NCBI RefSeq assembly: GCF_017875955.1
Contig: NZ_JAGINK010000001.1
Span: forward strand, 1,402,001-1,466,000
Length of the DNA: 64,000 nucleotides
From: Pseudomonas sp. BP8
GTDB taxonomy: Bacteria; Pseudomonadota; Gammaproteobacteria; Pseudomonadales; Pseudomonadaceae
Reading direction: 5' to 3'
The number at the start of each line of letters is the position of its first letter. Position 1 is the first letter of the stretch. Below, piece by piece: positions 47,422-57,703 of the stretch. The notes beneath the pieces are model-generated. The model ran no database searches. It saw only the letters and a list, made by a program, of their open reading frames with translations, and was not told the origin of the DNA. The position numbers and the translations under genes are program-made.

Positions 47422-47457
47422 AAAGCCCCTTGTGGCAGCTGCCATCAAGGGGCTTTT
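47422..47457 (-). terminator. Terminator after the aldehyde dehydrogenase gene
   Basis: AAAGCCCCTTG/CAAGGGGCTTT stem with an internal TGGCAGCTGCCA palindrome, 16 bases beyond the minus-strand stop. Confidence 0.75.
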
Positions 47458-47472
47458 CAGCGCATCCGGTGG

Positions 47473-48903
47473 TTAACCCAGGCAGCGCGTCACATGCTTT
47501 ACCGACTGATACGCGGACAAGCCCCAAGGCCCGAGCTCGCGGCCGATCCCGCTGCCCTTGGTGCCGCCCCACGACGTCTCGACGAATACCGCCTGCACCG
47601 AGTTGATCCACACATGGCCAACTTCCAGCGCATCGGCGACACGCTCGGCACGTTGCAGGTCGGCCGAGCACACGGTGGCAACCAGGCCGAAGCGGCTGTC
47701 GTTGGCCTGAGCGATGGCTTGCTGCTCGGTCGAGAAGCGGCGGGCGCAGAGCACCGGGCCAAAGATCTCTTCCGACCACAAGCGGCTGCTCTGCGGCACA
47801 TCCACATACAGCGTCGGGCTGACGAACCAGCCCTCACGGTCCAGTGCCTTGCCGCCGGCCAGGCATTGCAAACCCTCGTCCCGGGCGGTGGCAAAGTAGC
47901 CAGCGACTTTCAGCCATTGCGCCTGGCTGGTCAGTGGCCCCATGTCGACTTCTTCGGTGAGCGGGTTGCCCACGCGCAGCTTCTCCAGCGCCTCCTGCAG
48001 GCGTGGCAACAATGCATCGGCGATACCGTCCTGAACCAACAGGCGCGAGGTCGCCGAGCACATCTGCCCGGCGTTCCAGGTAAACCCGGCGACAATCCAC
48101 TCCACCGCCTGATCAACATCACAGTCGTCGAACACGACGATCGCCGACTTGCCGCCCAACTCCAGCGTCAGCGGCCGGCACTGCACCGCCGAAGCGCGCA
48201 TGACCTGGCTGCCGACACCGTTGCTGCCGGTGAACGACAGCTTGTCCAGGCCACTATGGCCGCTCAGCGCAGCACCGGTCTCGGCCTTGCCGTTGACAAT
48301 GTTCAACACGCCCGCAGGCAGGCCAAGCTGTTCGGCGATCTGGCCGTAAGCCTGTTCGATCAGCGGAGTGACTTCCGAAGGCTTGAGCACCACCGTGCAG
48401 CCGGCGGCGAGGGCCGGGGCCAGCTTCCAGGCACTGGTGACCAAGGGGAAGTTCCACGGCACGATCAGGCCGACCACGCCGACCGGTTCCAGCCGGGTGC
48501 GGGCGCTGAAGCCAGGTACCGCCAGCGGCACGTCGCGGTTTTTCTCGGGCAGTTGCTCGGCCAGGTCTGCGTAGTAGGTGAAGGTCGCCACGGCATCGTC
48601 CAGGTCGATCTCGGCTTCATGACGAGGCTTGCCGTTGTTGCGCATCTGCAGGGCGATAAGGTCTTCGCGGCGTGCGCCCAGTTGCTCGGCGAAACCGCGC
48701 AGGAGCGCGGCGCGCTCGCCAGCCGATGTCTGCTTCCAGGCGGGCAGCGCACGGCGCGCAGCGGCGACCGCCTGGTCGACCTGCGCGGTGCTGGCCGACA
48801 TCAGTTCGGCAAACGGCAGGCCCAGCGCCGGCTCATGCACGGTGATGCAGTCGTTGCCTTGGCCTTCGACCCAGCGGCCGTCGATGTAGTGAGGTGTGGT
48901 CAT
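47473..48903 (-). CDS. NAD(P)-dependent aldehyde dehydrogenase
   Basis: 476-residue ALDH-superfamily oxidoreductase converting an aldehyde to its acid. Catalytic Cys282 (NAGQMCSATSR), general base Glu248 (LELGGKS), and Asn151 (PWNFPLVTSAWK) are all present. It resembles betaine- and aminoaldehyde-type dehydrogenases (C-terminal SAYQSVKHVTRC), but the substrate cannot be fixed. No partner transporter or regulator is nearby. A 39-codon frame ends 13 bases upstream. Confidence 0.9.
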   Translation of the reverse strand: MTTPHYIDGRWVEGQGNDCITVHEPALGLPFAELMSASTAQVDQAVAAARRALPAWKQTSAGERAALLRGFAEQLGARREDLIALQMRNNGKPRHEAEIDLDDAVATFTYYADLAEQLPEKNRDVPLAVPGFSARTRLEPVGVVGLIVPWNFPLVTSAWKLAPALAAGCTVVLKPSEVTPLIEQAYGQIAEQLGLPAGVLNIVNGKAETGAALSGHSGLDKLSFTGSNGVGSQVMRASAVQCRPLTLELGGKSAIVVFDDCDVDQAVEWIVAGFTWNAGQMCSATSRLLVQDGIADALLPRLQEALEKLRVGNPLTEEVDMGPLTSQAQWLKVAGYFATARDEGLQCLAGGKALDREGWFVSPTLYVDVPQSSRLWSEEIFGPVLCARRFSTEQQAIAQANDSRFGLVATVCSADLQRAERVADALEVGHVWINSVQAVFVETSWGGTKGSGIGRELGPWGLSAYQSVKHVTRCLG

Positions 48904-48916
48904 GGTCGGATTCCGG

Positions 48917-49036
48917 TCAGGCGATTTCAGCGGTGGGGGTTACCGGCATGCGCAAGGTGCTTTTGCAGCGCACCCAGCGCGGGCCGTTCGGGCCATACAC
49001 GCCAGCAGGTTCAGGGAACAGGTTGAGCAGGGGCAT
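48917..49036 (-). CDS. Possible small ORF, 39 aa, upstream of aldehyde dehydrogenase
   Basis: ATG 49036 to TGA 48917 encodes a Pro-rich peptide beginning MPLLNLFPEPAGVYGPNGP and ending MPVTPTAEIA. Codon choice is Pseudomonas-like, and WVRCKSTLRM looks protein-like, but no ribosome-binding site is evident. It may be a small leader gene, or the tail of a lost larger gene. Low confidence. Confidence 0.3.
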   Translation of the reverse strand: MPLLNLFPEPAGVYGPNGPRWVRCKSTLRMPVTPTAEIA

Positions 49037-49221
49037 TGGATTCTGATGAGGGAATGGGTCGCGAAAAATCGCTGGGGGCAAATAATCAGTTCAGGAATTT
49101 CTGAACGAAAGCACTCCATGTCGATTAGCTGCACAGCGCCAAGTTAACAATCCGTGCAGTGGGCTTTACCCCTGTGTGGTCACTGGATATCGTGACGGGC
49201 GCCCACCTGAGAATTCTGTGC

Positions 49222-50205
49222 ATGAAAAGGTATGAACCGCCGCTCACTCTGACTCCGGCCATGCTGGGCCTGGTTGCTGACATCAGTGAGCAGGTGGGGA
49301 TGCTGACGGCCCGGCGAGAAGATGCTCTAGCGCCGCAATTGCGTCGGGGCAACCGCATCCGCACCATCCAGGCTTCACTCGCAATCGAGAACAACACGCT
49401 GAGTGTGGAGCAGGTAACCGCTGTGTTGGAGGGCAAGCGGGTGCTGGGCCTGCCCCGAGAGATCCAGGAAGTGCGCAACGCATTTTCTGCCTACGATGCC
49501 ATGCCAGGATGGAGACCGAATCGTCAGGCCGATTTGCTGCAGGCGCATACGCTGTTGATGCAGGGTTTGATCGACGACGCAGGCCATTACCGACGAGGCG
49601 GCGTCGGCATTTACCGGGGACAGCGTTTACTGCAGATGGCCCCACCGGCAAGCCGAGTGCCGACGTTGGTCCACGATCTCCTGTACTGGCTTGCGAGATG
49701 TACCTGGCACCCACTTATCGCCAGTTGCGTCTTTCACTACGAATTCGAATTCATTCATCCTTTCACTGATGGTAACGGGCGGATGGGGCGTTTATGGCAA
49801 ACCTTGATGTTGAGCCACTGGCGTCCGGTCATGGCGTACTTGCCGGTGGAGACTGTGATTCGCGCGCAGCAGGATACTTACTATGCGGCGCTGGCGGCTG
49901 CAGATCAGGCAGCAGAGGCAACCCCGTTTGTGGAGTTCATGTTGGAAGCGTTGCATATTGCACTCATTGAGGCTGCCCAGAGCGATCAAGTAAGCGATCA
50001 AGTAAGCGTCCAGGTTGCACGTTTGTTGGCGGTTCTACCGCCCGGTGTTGCGTTGAAAACGAGTGAATTGATGAGCCTCCTGCAGCTTGTGCATCGACCG
50101 TCCTTCAACAAGAACTATCTCAAGCCTGCACTGGAAGCCGGTTTGGTAGAAATGACCGATCCGGCATCTCCTCGCAGTCCGGGCCAGCGATATCGACGTG
50201 TCTAG
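49222..50205 (+). CDS. Fic-domain protein (putative AMPylase) with C-terminal winged helix
   Basis: 327-residue Fic protein, a class that transfers AMP or a related group to target proteins. Active-site motif HPFTDGNGRMGR at residues 179-190 is complete. The inhibitory helix motif SLAIEN (52-57, S-x-x-x-E-N) occurs before it, so this is a self-inhibited class II enzyme. A SDQVSDQV linker near residue 254 leads into a C-terminal winged-helix-like domain. ATG 49222 (MKRYEPP) is preferred to upstream codons. No antitoxin partner gene is seen; base composition is somewhat less GC-rich than the neighbours. Confidence 0.9.
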   Translation: MKRYEPPLTLTPAMLGLVADISEQVGMLTARREDALAPQLRRGNRIRTIQASLAIENNTLSVEQVTAVLEGKRVLGLPREIQEVRNAFSAYDAMPGWRPNRQADLLQAHTLLMQGLIDDAGHYRRGGVGIYRGQRLLQMAPPASRVPTLVHDLLYWLARCTWHPLIASCVFHYEFEFIHPFTDGNGRMGRLWQTLMLSHWRPVMAYLPVETVIRAQQDTYYAALAAADQAAEATPFVEFMLEALHIALIEAAQSDQVSDQVSVQVARLLAVLPPGVALKTSELMSLLQLVHRPSFNKNYLKPALEAGLVEMTDPASPRSPGQRYRRV

Positions 50206-50242
50206 GTGCCCTGAGAAGAGCAGCAGCCCGGGCCCGTGAGTT

Positions 50243-51436
50243 TCACCTCCTGCGAGGGGCCTGGCCCGCAGTACATGCGCCGGCGTTCGGTATACGCCGT
50301 CTGGGCTTACCGGCGCAGTACGCGGCCAGCATCAGCGCGATCGCTGTCAGCCCGCCGCCCGCCCACGGTGTGGCGGCCAGCGTCGAATGGGCGATGACCA
50401 CTGCACCCACAGCGGTCCCCACGCCCACGCCAAGGTGCATGGCAGAAAGGTTCAGGCTCATGCCGGCCTGGAAGGTATCCGGGCCACGGGCAGCCAGGTA
50501 ACTCTGCACCACGGGCGAGACCATCCAGCTGACGCCACCCCAGAGCATCATCAGCGGCAGGAACAGCCACGGCGTGCCTGCGCCCAGCGGCAGCATCAGC
50601 AGGCTTGCCAGGTACAGCAAAGGCGTCAAGACGATAGCCCGGGTGGTCCCGAGTCGGTCAGCCATCCAGCCTCCGACATAACCGCCCGAGACACCCGCGA
50701 TGCCAAACGCGGCAAATACCGCCGCCAACCACGGCTCAGGGATCTGCCCGATCTGCAAGGCATAGGGTGCCAGGTAGGCGAACACTGTGAAGTGTCCGGC
50801 GATCATCAACAGTGAAACCCACTGCGCGGCAGTCAGGCGTCCGTCACGCAGGTGTCGCCAGTAGCTGCCCGCAGCAATCCGCTCGCTGCCGTGCAGCGCT
50901 GGCAATGCCCGCCAGGCCACCAGTAACACCGCGAGCGCCAGCAGGGCCAAACCGACGAATACGCCCCGCCAGCCAAGTGCATCGCAGAACAGCATGCCCA
51001 CCGGCACGCCGAGTACCAGCGAGCCACTGATGCCCATGAAGATCACCCCGATAGCGCGCCCGCGCAATGCATCCGGGACCATGCGCGTGGCCATCAGCGT
51101 GCAGGTCAGGCACGTCAGCGCGCTGGTCGCGGCCATGCCGATGCGCGCGGCGAGCAAGGCGCCGTAGCCGGGCGCCAGCGCTGCGAACAGATTGCACAGG
51201 GCGAACAGCCCCAGCGCTGTGCACAACAGGCCACGCAATGGAAAGCGTCGGGTCAGCAGGGGTGAGAAGGGGGCGGCAGCGGCGAACGCCAGAGAGAACA
51301 CCGTGGTCAGTTGCCCGGCAATCCCGAGGGGGACGTCGAGTCCGTCGACCAGTGCCGGCAAGATGCCGATGGTGATGTTTTCTGCCATGCCCGTGACGAA
51401 AGTCGCCAGGGCGAGAAGCCAGATTCGTGCGCTCAT
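50243..51436 (-). CDS. MFS transporter, DHA1 (AraJ-like) family
   Basis: 397-residue major-facilitator efflux protein with about 12 spans. MSARIWLLALATFVTGMAEN and LFSLAFAAAAP-like segments near spans 1-2, RGRAIGVIFMGISGSLVLGVP at the span 4-5 loop and VGGWMADRLG at the span 8-9 loop are DHA1-typical. ATG 51436 follows GGAGC. Divergent from the third sigma gene across 279 bases containing a direct repeat. The substrate is unknown. Confidence 0.85.
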   Translation of the reverse strand: MSARIWLLALATFVTGMAENITIGILPALVDGLDVPLGIAGQLTTVFSLAFAAAAPFSPLLTRRFPLRGLLCTALGLFALCNLFAALAPGYGALLAARIGMAATSALTCLTCTLMATRMVPDALRGRAIGVIFMGISGSLVLGVPVGMLFCDALGWRGVFVGLALLALAVLLVAWRALPALHGSERIAAGSYWRHLRDGRLTAAQWVSLLMIAGHFTVFAYLAPYALQIGQIPEPWLAAVFAAFGIAGVSGGYVGGWMADRLGTTRAIVLTPLLYLASLLMLPLGAGTPWLFLPLMMLWGGVSWMVSPVVQSYLAARGPDTFQAGMSLNLSAMHLGVGVGTAVGAVVIAHSTLAATPWAGGGLTAIALMLAAYCAGKPRRRIPNAGACTAGQAPRRR

Positions 51437-51553
51437 GTGTGCTCCGAGGTGCAAGCCGGCCATGGTCCGGACCTGCAGACCAGACGGTTGACCGGCAAAG
51501 GTCAGACCATCGGGTTTCGAGGCAGCGCTTCGGTTATCCCGCTTCTATCAAGT

Positions 51554-51589
51554 GGCCAGTGTAGTCTTTTGGCGGCTGGCAGTGTAGTC
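51554..51589. repeat. Direct repeat in the MFS/sigma intergenic region
   Basis: GGCCAGTGTAGTC (51554-51566) and TGGCAGTGTAGTC (51577-51589), 23 bases apart. The spacing of about two helix turns suits paired operator sites, perhaps for the MFS gene. Confidence 0.4.
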
Positions 51590-51685
51590 AGCGCAAGTCC
51601 AACTGCATGCCGACAAACTGGGTCGCTGGTCGGCTAGCGAGGCAGAGGATGCGTCATTGCGAGGCGATCAGCAGTTCGATTAACA

Positions 51686-51704
51686 TCAAATAATTCTTAT
51701 TAGC
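51686..51704 (-). promoter_or_regulatory. Fur-box-like site upstream of sigma locus 3
   Basis: Read on the minus strand, GCTAATAAGAATTATTTGA matches the Fur consensus at 12 of 19 positions; it ends 12 bases before the sigma start codon. Confidence 0.6.
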
Positions 51705-51715
51705 AAGTATTCGTG

Positions 51716-52234
51716 ATGAAGCCCACTCCGCTCGCACCGGCCGAAACGCTCGAGGCACTCTACCAAGGCCACCACGGCTGGTTGCTCGGCTGGCTGCGTC
51801 GTCGCTTGCACTGCCCGCATAACGCGGCGGACGTGGCTCAAGATACGTTCATACGCGTGCTTTGCGCAGGCCCCTATGTGGCGCCTAGCCAACCGCGCGC
51901 ATTCCTTGCCACGGTAGCCCGTCGGTTGTTGATCGACAACGGAAGGCGCAAGCGTCTGGAACAAGCCTATCGGGATGAGCTGGAACTGTGGGCGTGCTCG
52001 CTCGATCAGGCACCGTCACCGGAGCAGATCCTGCAGGCGGTGCAGGTGCTTGAAAGCATCGACCGGGCCCTGTCGCGCCTGGCGCCGCGGGTCCGAGAAG
52101 CGTTCATGCTGCGGCACCTGGAGGGGTTGAGCCAAAACGATATTGCGGTGCGCCTGGGTATTTCGCTGAGGACCGTGCAAATGGACTTGGTGTCTGCATT
52201 GGAAGCGTGCGATGACGTGGCAGGAATGCACTGA
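51716..52234 (+). CDS. ECF sigma factor, iron-starvation type, locus 3
   Basis: 172-residue FecI-type sigma factor. Region 2 NAADVAQDTFIRVLCAG; region 4 LSQNDIAVRLGISLRTVQMD. An in-frame GTG at 51713 precedes the ATG. Its stop overlaps the fecR start (TGATG), so the two are coupled. Likely Fur-repressed through the site just upstream. Confidence 0.92.
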   Translation: MKPTPLAPAETLEALYQGHHGWLLGWLRRRLHCPHNAADVAQDTFIRVLCAGPYVAPSQPRAFLATVARRLLIDNGRRKRLEQAYRDELELWACSLDQAPSPEQILQAVQVLESIDRALSRLAPRVREAFMLRHLEGLSQNDIAVRLGISLRTVQMDLVSALEACDDVAGMH

Positions 52235-53190
52235 TGACTCAGCCTTTTCCGCCTGCAGTACGTCGCCAGGCCGCCGAATGGCTGGTGCGCCTCGATCACC
52301 AGGCCGACGCCGAAACCCAACAGGCATTCGCCGACTGGCTGGCGCTGGATCCGCAACATGCCGAGGCGATTGCCCGCCTGCAGGGTCATCTCGCATCCCT
52401 GCAAGCGCTCCCGGCGCAGCCGGCACGTGCAGCGTTACGCCAGGCAGGGCGTCCAGGCCGGAGTCTGACGTCGCTGGCGATCGTGGCACTGATCGGCGCG
52501 ACCACGCTACTTGGCTCCTTGTATCTGCAGCAAGGCTTTGCGCTGTCCGACTTGAGTACGGCCAGCGGCGAACGTCACAGCGAACGCCTTGCCGATGGCA
52601 GCATGATCGATCTGGACGCCAGCTCGGTGGTGGATCTGCAGTTCGATCCGCATCAACGTCGGGTGAACCTGTTGCAGGGGGAGATTCTGGTGGATGTGGC
52701 CAAGGATCCACTGCGGCCTTTCTACGTGACCACGCCTCAAGGAAGCATTCGCGCGCTGGGTACGCGTTTTATCGTCGAGCGCCTCGACGACGCTACGCTG
52801 GTGACCATGCTCGAGTCCGTTACCCGGATCGACAGCGCAGGTCACAGCCAGACCCTGAATGCCGGTGAGCGGCTGCGCTTCGACGCCAGCGGGCCTGGCA
52901 CTGTGCAGAAGGTCGACAGCCTCGCCTTGCAGAACGCCTGGAATGCCCATCAGTTGCTGGCCTATGACCAGCCGCTGAGCGAAGTGCTGGAGCGCCTGGC
53001 GCGGCATCGCAAAGGCCTGGTGCTGTTCGACAAACAGGCAATGGCGGCGTTGCGGGTGACGGTAATGCTGCCCAGCGATGACAGTGATCGGGCGTTGCGC
53101 TTACTGGCGCGCACGTTGCCCATCCAAGTGCGTCAGTACACCCCATGGCTGACGCTGGTATCGGTCAAGGCAGACAGTGCCATGAAATAA
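52234..53190 (+). CDS. FecR-type regulator, locus 3
   Basis: 318 residues. N-terminal domain AAEWLVRLDHQADAETQQ; membrane segment about 78-97 (LTSLAIVALIGATTLLGSLY) without the Arg pair seen in the other FecRs here; periplasmic TASGERHSERLADGSMIDLD; STN-like C-terminal LLAYDQPLSEVLERLARHRK. Positioned directly between sigma and receptor genes. Confidence 0.93.
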   Translation: MTQPFPPAVRRQAAEWLVRLDHQADAETQQAFADWLALDPQHAEAIARLQGHLASLQALPAQPARAALRQAGRPGRSLTSLAIVALIGATTLLGSLYLQQGFALSDLSTASGERHSERLADGSMIDLDASSVVDLQFDPHQRRVNLLQGEILVDVAKDPLRPFYVTTPQGSIRALGTRFIVERLDDATLVTMLESVTRIDSAGHSQTLNAGERLRFDASGPGTVQKVDSLALQNAWNAHQLLAYDQPLSEVLERLARHRKGLVLFDKQAMAALRVTVMLPSDDSDRALRLLARTLPIQVRQYTPWLTLVSVKADSAMK

Positions 53191-53264
53191 TTTGCATTCC
53201 CATTGCGTGTTTTCCGCATTCGGTCGTCCTTTCCATGGCCAACAATGAACGGAGATTCGCAACC

Positions 53265-55769
53265 ATGACTTCACCCTCCTGCAAGACGACCCTGCCGTCG
53301 CCAGGCGGCCTGCTTCTGGCAACCCGTCTGGCCTTGGGCGTTTTGCCGCTGGCGTTGCCGGTACTGGCCCACGCCCAGGCGCAAGTTCAACCTTACGACA
53401 TCCCGGCAGGGCCACTGGAGCAGGTGCTGGGGCGCTACGCCCAAGCCGCGGGCGCACCGATCTCAGTGCAGAGCTATCAGGTGGCAGGCTTGACCAGCCT
53501 TGGCATAAAGGGCAGTTACAGCGTTATCGAAGGCTTTGCCCAGGTCTTGCGCGGCACTGGTTTGAGCGTGCGCAGCAGCGCCGACGGCTACGTCGTGCAC
53601 GGCGTCCCTGGCGATGCCGGGGCGCTTGAAGTTGAAGCAACTACCGTTTCCGCAAGCGTGCTGGGGAGCACCACCGAAGGATCGGGTTCGTACACCACTG
53701 GCGAAACCGCTGCGGCTACCCGCATGAACCTGAGCCTGCGCCAGACCCCGCAGTCGCTCACCGTGGTGACTCGTCAGCAGATGGACGACCAGAATCTGCA
53801 AAGCGTCTCGGAAGTGATGAAGCAAACTCCCGGTATTACCGTCAACCAGGAGAGCTCTGAGGCATTCACTTACTACTCACGCGGTTTCAAACTGGAGAAC
53901 TATCAGTTCGACGGCGTGCCCAGCCTGTCATCGGATGGTGGCTCGTTGCGCGATAACTACAGTATTGGTAACAGCCTTGTGTATGACCGGGTTGAGGTGC
54001 TCAAGGGCGCGACTGGCCTGGTCAATGGTTCGGGTAACCCATCGGGGGTGATCAACTTGGTGCGCAAGCGCCCGACCGAGAAGTTCCAAGGCCGTGTTGG
54101 CGCTGGCGCAGGCTCGTGGGACAAGTACACTGCCGACGTCGACCTCTCCGGGCCGCTGACCAACAGCGGTCATATCCGTGGGCGGATGGTCGCCGGCACC
54201 CAGTCACAACACAGCTACGTCGATTACCTGACGGGCGAGCAGAACACGTTCTATGGCGTGATCGAAGCTGACCTGAGCGACAGCACGCTGGTCACGGTCG
54301 GCTATGACGTGCAGAAGAACTATGACAACGGCAGTACCACCGGCTCATTGCCTGCATTCTACAAAGATGGCAGAACAGTCGAGTTCGACCGCAGCACTAA
54401 CGCGGCTGATCGCTGGACCTGGCGTAATCAGGAAACCCAACGTGCCTTCGCCGAGCTTGCGCATACCTTCGATAACGAGTGGGTGCTCAAAGGTGTGCTG
54501 AGCAGTCGCGACTACCGCTCGCGCGAGTTGATCTCGGGGATCAGCAGTGAGGCCATCCAGGCCGATGGGAGGATTTCCCATGGTTTCATTGGCGGCAATA
54601 TCACCCCGCCCGACCCAGACAATCTGGCCGGCACCGCATCGAAGTTCAACACTACCAGCAAGGAGCAGGGCCTTGATCTTTACGCTCGCGGCCCCTTCAG
54701 CCTGGGTGGGCGCGTACATGAGGCGGTGTTCGGTTACAGCATCGCCCGAACCGAATCCACGTCCAAGCGCGACGACGGCCTTACCAATGGCGTGATCGAC
54801 GATGTGTTCCAGTGGAACGGGTATGGCGACGTGCCGACCAACTTCGAATGGTGGTCGACGTTCGACTTCGAGGTTCGGCAACGAGTAGGTTTTGCGGCAA
54901 CCGTCCTCAAACCGACTGACGCCTTCTCGGTGATTCTGGGGGCACGAATCGTCGACTACAAATGGGATATCGACACGATCAACGCCATTGGTCGAAGGGC
55001 TCCGGCCAGCGCGACCAATTCCAGCGAAATTGTCCCTTACGTGGGCGTCACCTACGATCTGGATCAATTCCACACGGTTTACGCCAGCTACACCGACATC
55101 TTCAAGCCACAGGCTTACAGCCTTGGTAGCAATGGCACCCCCATCGACCCACTGACTGGCGAAAGCTACGAGATTGGCCTCAAGGGGGCCTACTTTCAGG
55201 AGCGCCTGAATGCCAGTCTGGCGCTTTTCGAACTGAAACAGGACAACCTGGCCATCCTCAGCGGCGGGCTGACGCCTGAGGGCCGCAGTGCCTACAGAGC
55301 GGCGCAAGGTGTCACCACCCGTGGCGTGGAGCTTGAGGTCGCCGGTGAGGTTATGAAAGATCTGCAACTGATGGCCGGCTATACCTTTGCCGAGTCGCAT
55401 GACGCTGATGGCAAACGCGAGGCCACCAACCAGCCGCAGCATCTGTTCAAGCTCGCCACCAACTACCGCCTACCGGGCGACTGGCACAAGGTGACGGTAG
55501 GCGGCAACGTCTACTGGCAGAGCTCGACGTTTTTCAAGCCGAGCGACGAGGACTGGTACGAAATCGACGATCCGACTGCCAAGTTTGAGCAGAAGTCCTA
55601 CACGCTGGTGGGGCTGGTTGGCGGCTATGACTTCACTCAGCACCTCAAGGCCACCGTCAACGTCAACAACCTGTTCGACAAGCACTACTACAGCGGCATC
55701 GGCAATTACGGCACCGTGTTCTGGGGAGCGCCGCGCAACGTGATGTTCAACGTGAAATACAGCTTCTGA
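53265..55769 (+). CDS. TonB-dependent siderophore receptor with STN domain (FpvA/PupB-like), locus 3
   Basis: 834-residue outer-membrane receptor. Signal peptide about 1-36 (ends LAHAQA); STN domain about 40-95 (IPAGPLEQVLGRYAQAAGA); TonB-box area EVEATTVSAS; plug with LRQTPQSLTVVTRQQMDDQN; barrel ending MFNVKYSF. Close in layout to the locus-2 receptor (shared GSYTTG and VLKGATGLVNGSGNPSG-type motifs). ATG 53265 has GGAG 12 bases upstream. The 74-base gap after fecR contains CGGTCGTC, a possible -10 for its own sigma factor (weak). Confidence 0.91.
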   Translation: MTSPSCKTTLPSPGGLLLATRLALGVLPLALPVLAHAQAQVQPYDIPAGPLEQVLGRYAQAAGAPISVQSYQVAGLTSLGIKGSYSVIEGFAQVLRGTGLSVRSSADGYVVHGVPGDAGALEVEATTVSASVLGSTTEGSGSYTTGETAAATRMNLSLRQTPQSLTVVTRQQMDDQNLQSVSEVMKQTPGITVNQESSEAFTYYSRGFKLENYQFDGVPSLSSDGGSLRDNYSIGNSLVYDRVEVLKGATGLVNGSGNPSGVINLVRKRPTEKFQGRVGAGAGSWDKYTADVDLSGPLTNSGHIRGRMVAGTQSQHSYVDYLTGEQNTFYGVIEADLSDSTLVTVGYDVQKNYDNGSTTGSLPAFYKDGRTVEFDRSTNAADRWTWRNQETQRAFAELAHTFDNEWVLKGVLSSRDYRSRELISGISSEAIQADGRISHGFIGGNITPPDPDNLAGTASKFNTTSKEQGLDLYARGPFSLGGRVHEAVFGYSIARTESTSKRDDGLTNGVIDDVFQWNGYGDVPTNFEWWSTFDFEVRQRVGFAATVLKPTDAFSVILGARIVDYKWDIDTINAIGRRAPASATNSSEIVPYVGVTYDLDQFHTVYASYTDIFKPQAYSLGSNGTPIDPLTGESYEIGLKGAYFQERLNASLALFELKQDNLAILSGGLTPEGRSAYRAAQGVTTRGVELEVAGEVMKDLQLMAGYTFAESHDADGKREATNQPQHLFKLATNYRLPGDWHKVTVGGNVYWQSSTFFKPSDEDWYEIDDPTAKFEQKSYTLVGLVGGYDFTQHLKATVNVNNLFDKHYYSGIGNYGTVFWGAPRNVMFNVKYSF

Positions 55770-55846
55770 GCTGAGTATCTCAATAGCCCCGGCTTACTTG
55801 AGGCTGACTAAATCTCAAAGACCTTGAAAGGGCTGGGCCTTAACGC

Positions 55847-55880
55847 AAAACCCCCGTGTCGCCAGGCGATCACGGGGGCT
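55847..55880 (-). terminator. Terminator between the locus-3 receptor and ychF
   Basis: CCCCCGTG/CACGGGGG with an inner TCGCC/GGCGA stem; the AAAA at 55847-55850 gives TTTT on the minus strand, so it mainly ends the ychF transcript. Confidence 0.75.
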
Positions 55881-55918
55881 TGTGGTTCTTCAGACGCCGT
55901 GGAACTCCACGGCAACCA

Positions 55919-57019
<1,101 letters not shown>

Positions 57020-57041
57020 GGAAATTCCCCTCTAGGTGATA

Positions 57042-57626
57042 TCAGGCCTTCTGGCCGTGCAGCTCGCGCATGGCCTTGGCGAAGTCGCCGGCGAGCACGT
57101 CCGGCAGCACGCCGAGGGCAAAGTCGATGCTGGCGTCGAGCTTTTCCTGTTCGGCACGCGGTGCGCGGCCCAGGACAAAGTTGGAGACCAGCTTGGCGTC
57201 ACCCGGGTGGCCTATGCCAAGCCGCAGGCGATGGAAGTCGTTCTGGTTACCGAGCTGCGCGATAATGTCGCGCAGGCCGTTGTGCCCGCCGTGTCCGCCG
57301 CCCTTCTTGAGCTTGGCGACGCCGGGAGGCAAGTCGAGTTCGTCGTGAGCCACCAGAATTGCCGCAGGTGGGATCCTGAAGAAATTGGCCAAGGCCGCTA
57401 CGGACTGGCCGCTGCGGTTCATGTAGGTGGTGGGAATCAACAGACGGACGTCGTTGCCCTGATGGCTGAATTTAGCCGTCAGGCCGAAATATTTGCGGTC
57501 AGCAGTCAAGGAGACACGCTGGGCGCTGGCAATGCGTTCAACGAAAAGAGCCCCTGCGTTATGCCGGGTCTGTTCGTATTCGGGGCCGGGGTTACCCAAG
57601 CCGACGATCAACTGGATGGCGGTCAC
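57042..57626 (-). CDS. pth: Peptidyl-tRNA hydrolase
   Basis: Releases tRNA from dropped-off peptidyl-tRNA. 194 residues with the conserved [20 protein letters not shown], in which Asn12 and catalytic His22 lie, and VAHDELDLP with the partner Asp. The GTG start at 57626 follows AAGGAAGAG. Between rplY and ychF in the usual order. Confidence 0.96.
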   Translation of the reverse strand: MTAIQLIVGLGNPGPEYEQTRHNAGALFVERIASAQRVSLTADRKYFGLTAKFSHQGNDVRLLIPTTYMNRSGQSVAALANFFRIPPAAILVAHDELDLPPGVAKLKKGGGHGGHNGLRDIIAQLGNQNDFHRLRLGIGHPGDAKLVSNFVLGRAPRAEQEKLDASIDFALGVLPDVLAGDFAKAMRELHGQKA

Positions 57627-57703
57627 GTAGGGGCTCTTCCTTGGAGTTGGTAGGTTACAGTGCTGGGCACTGTAACCCGGTCAACACCGGCGTGCCGAGT
57701 AGA

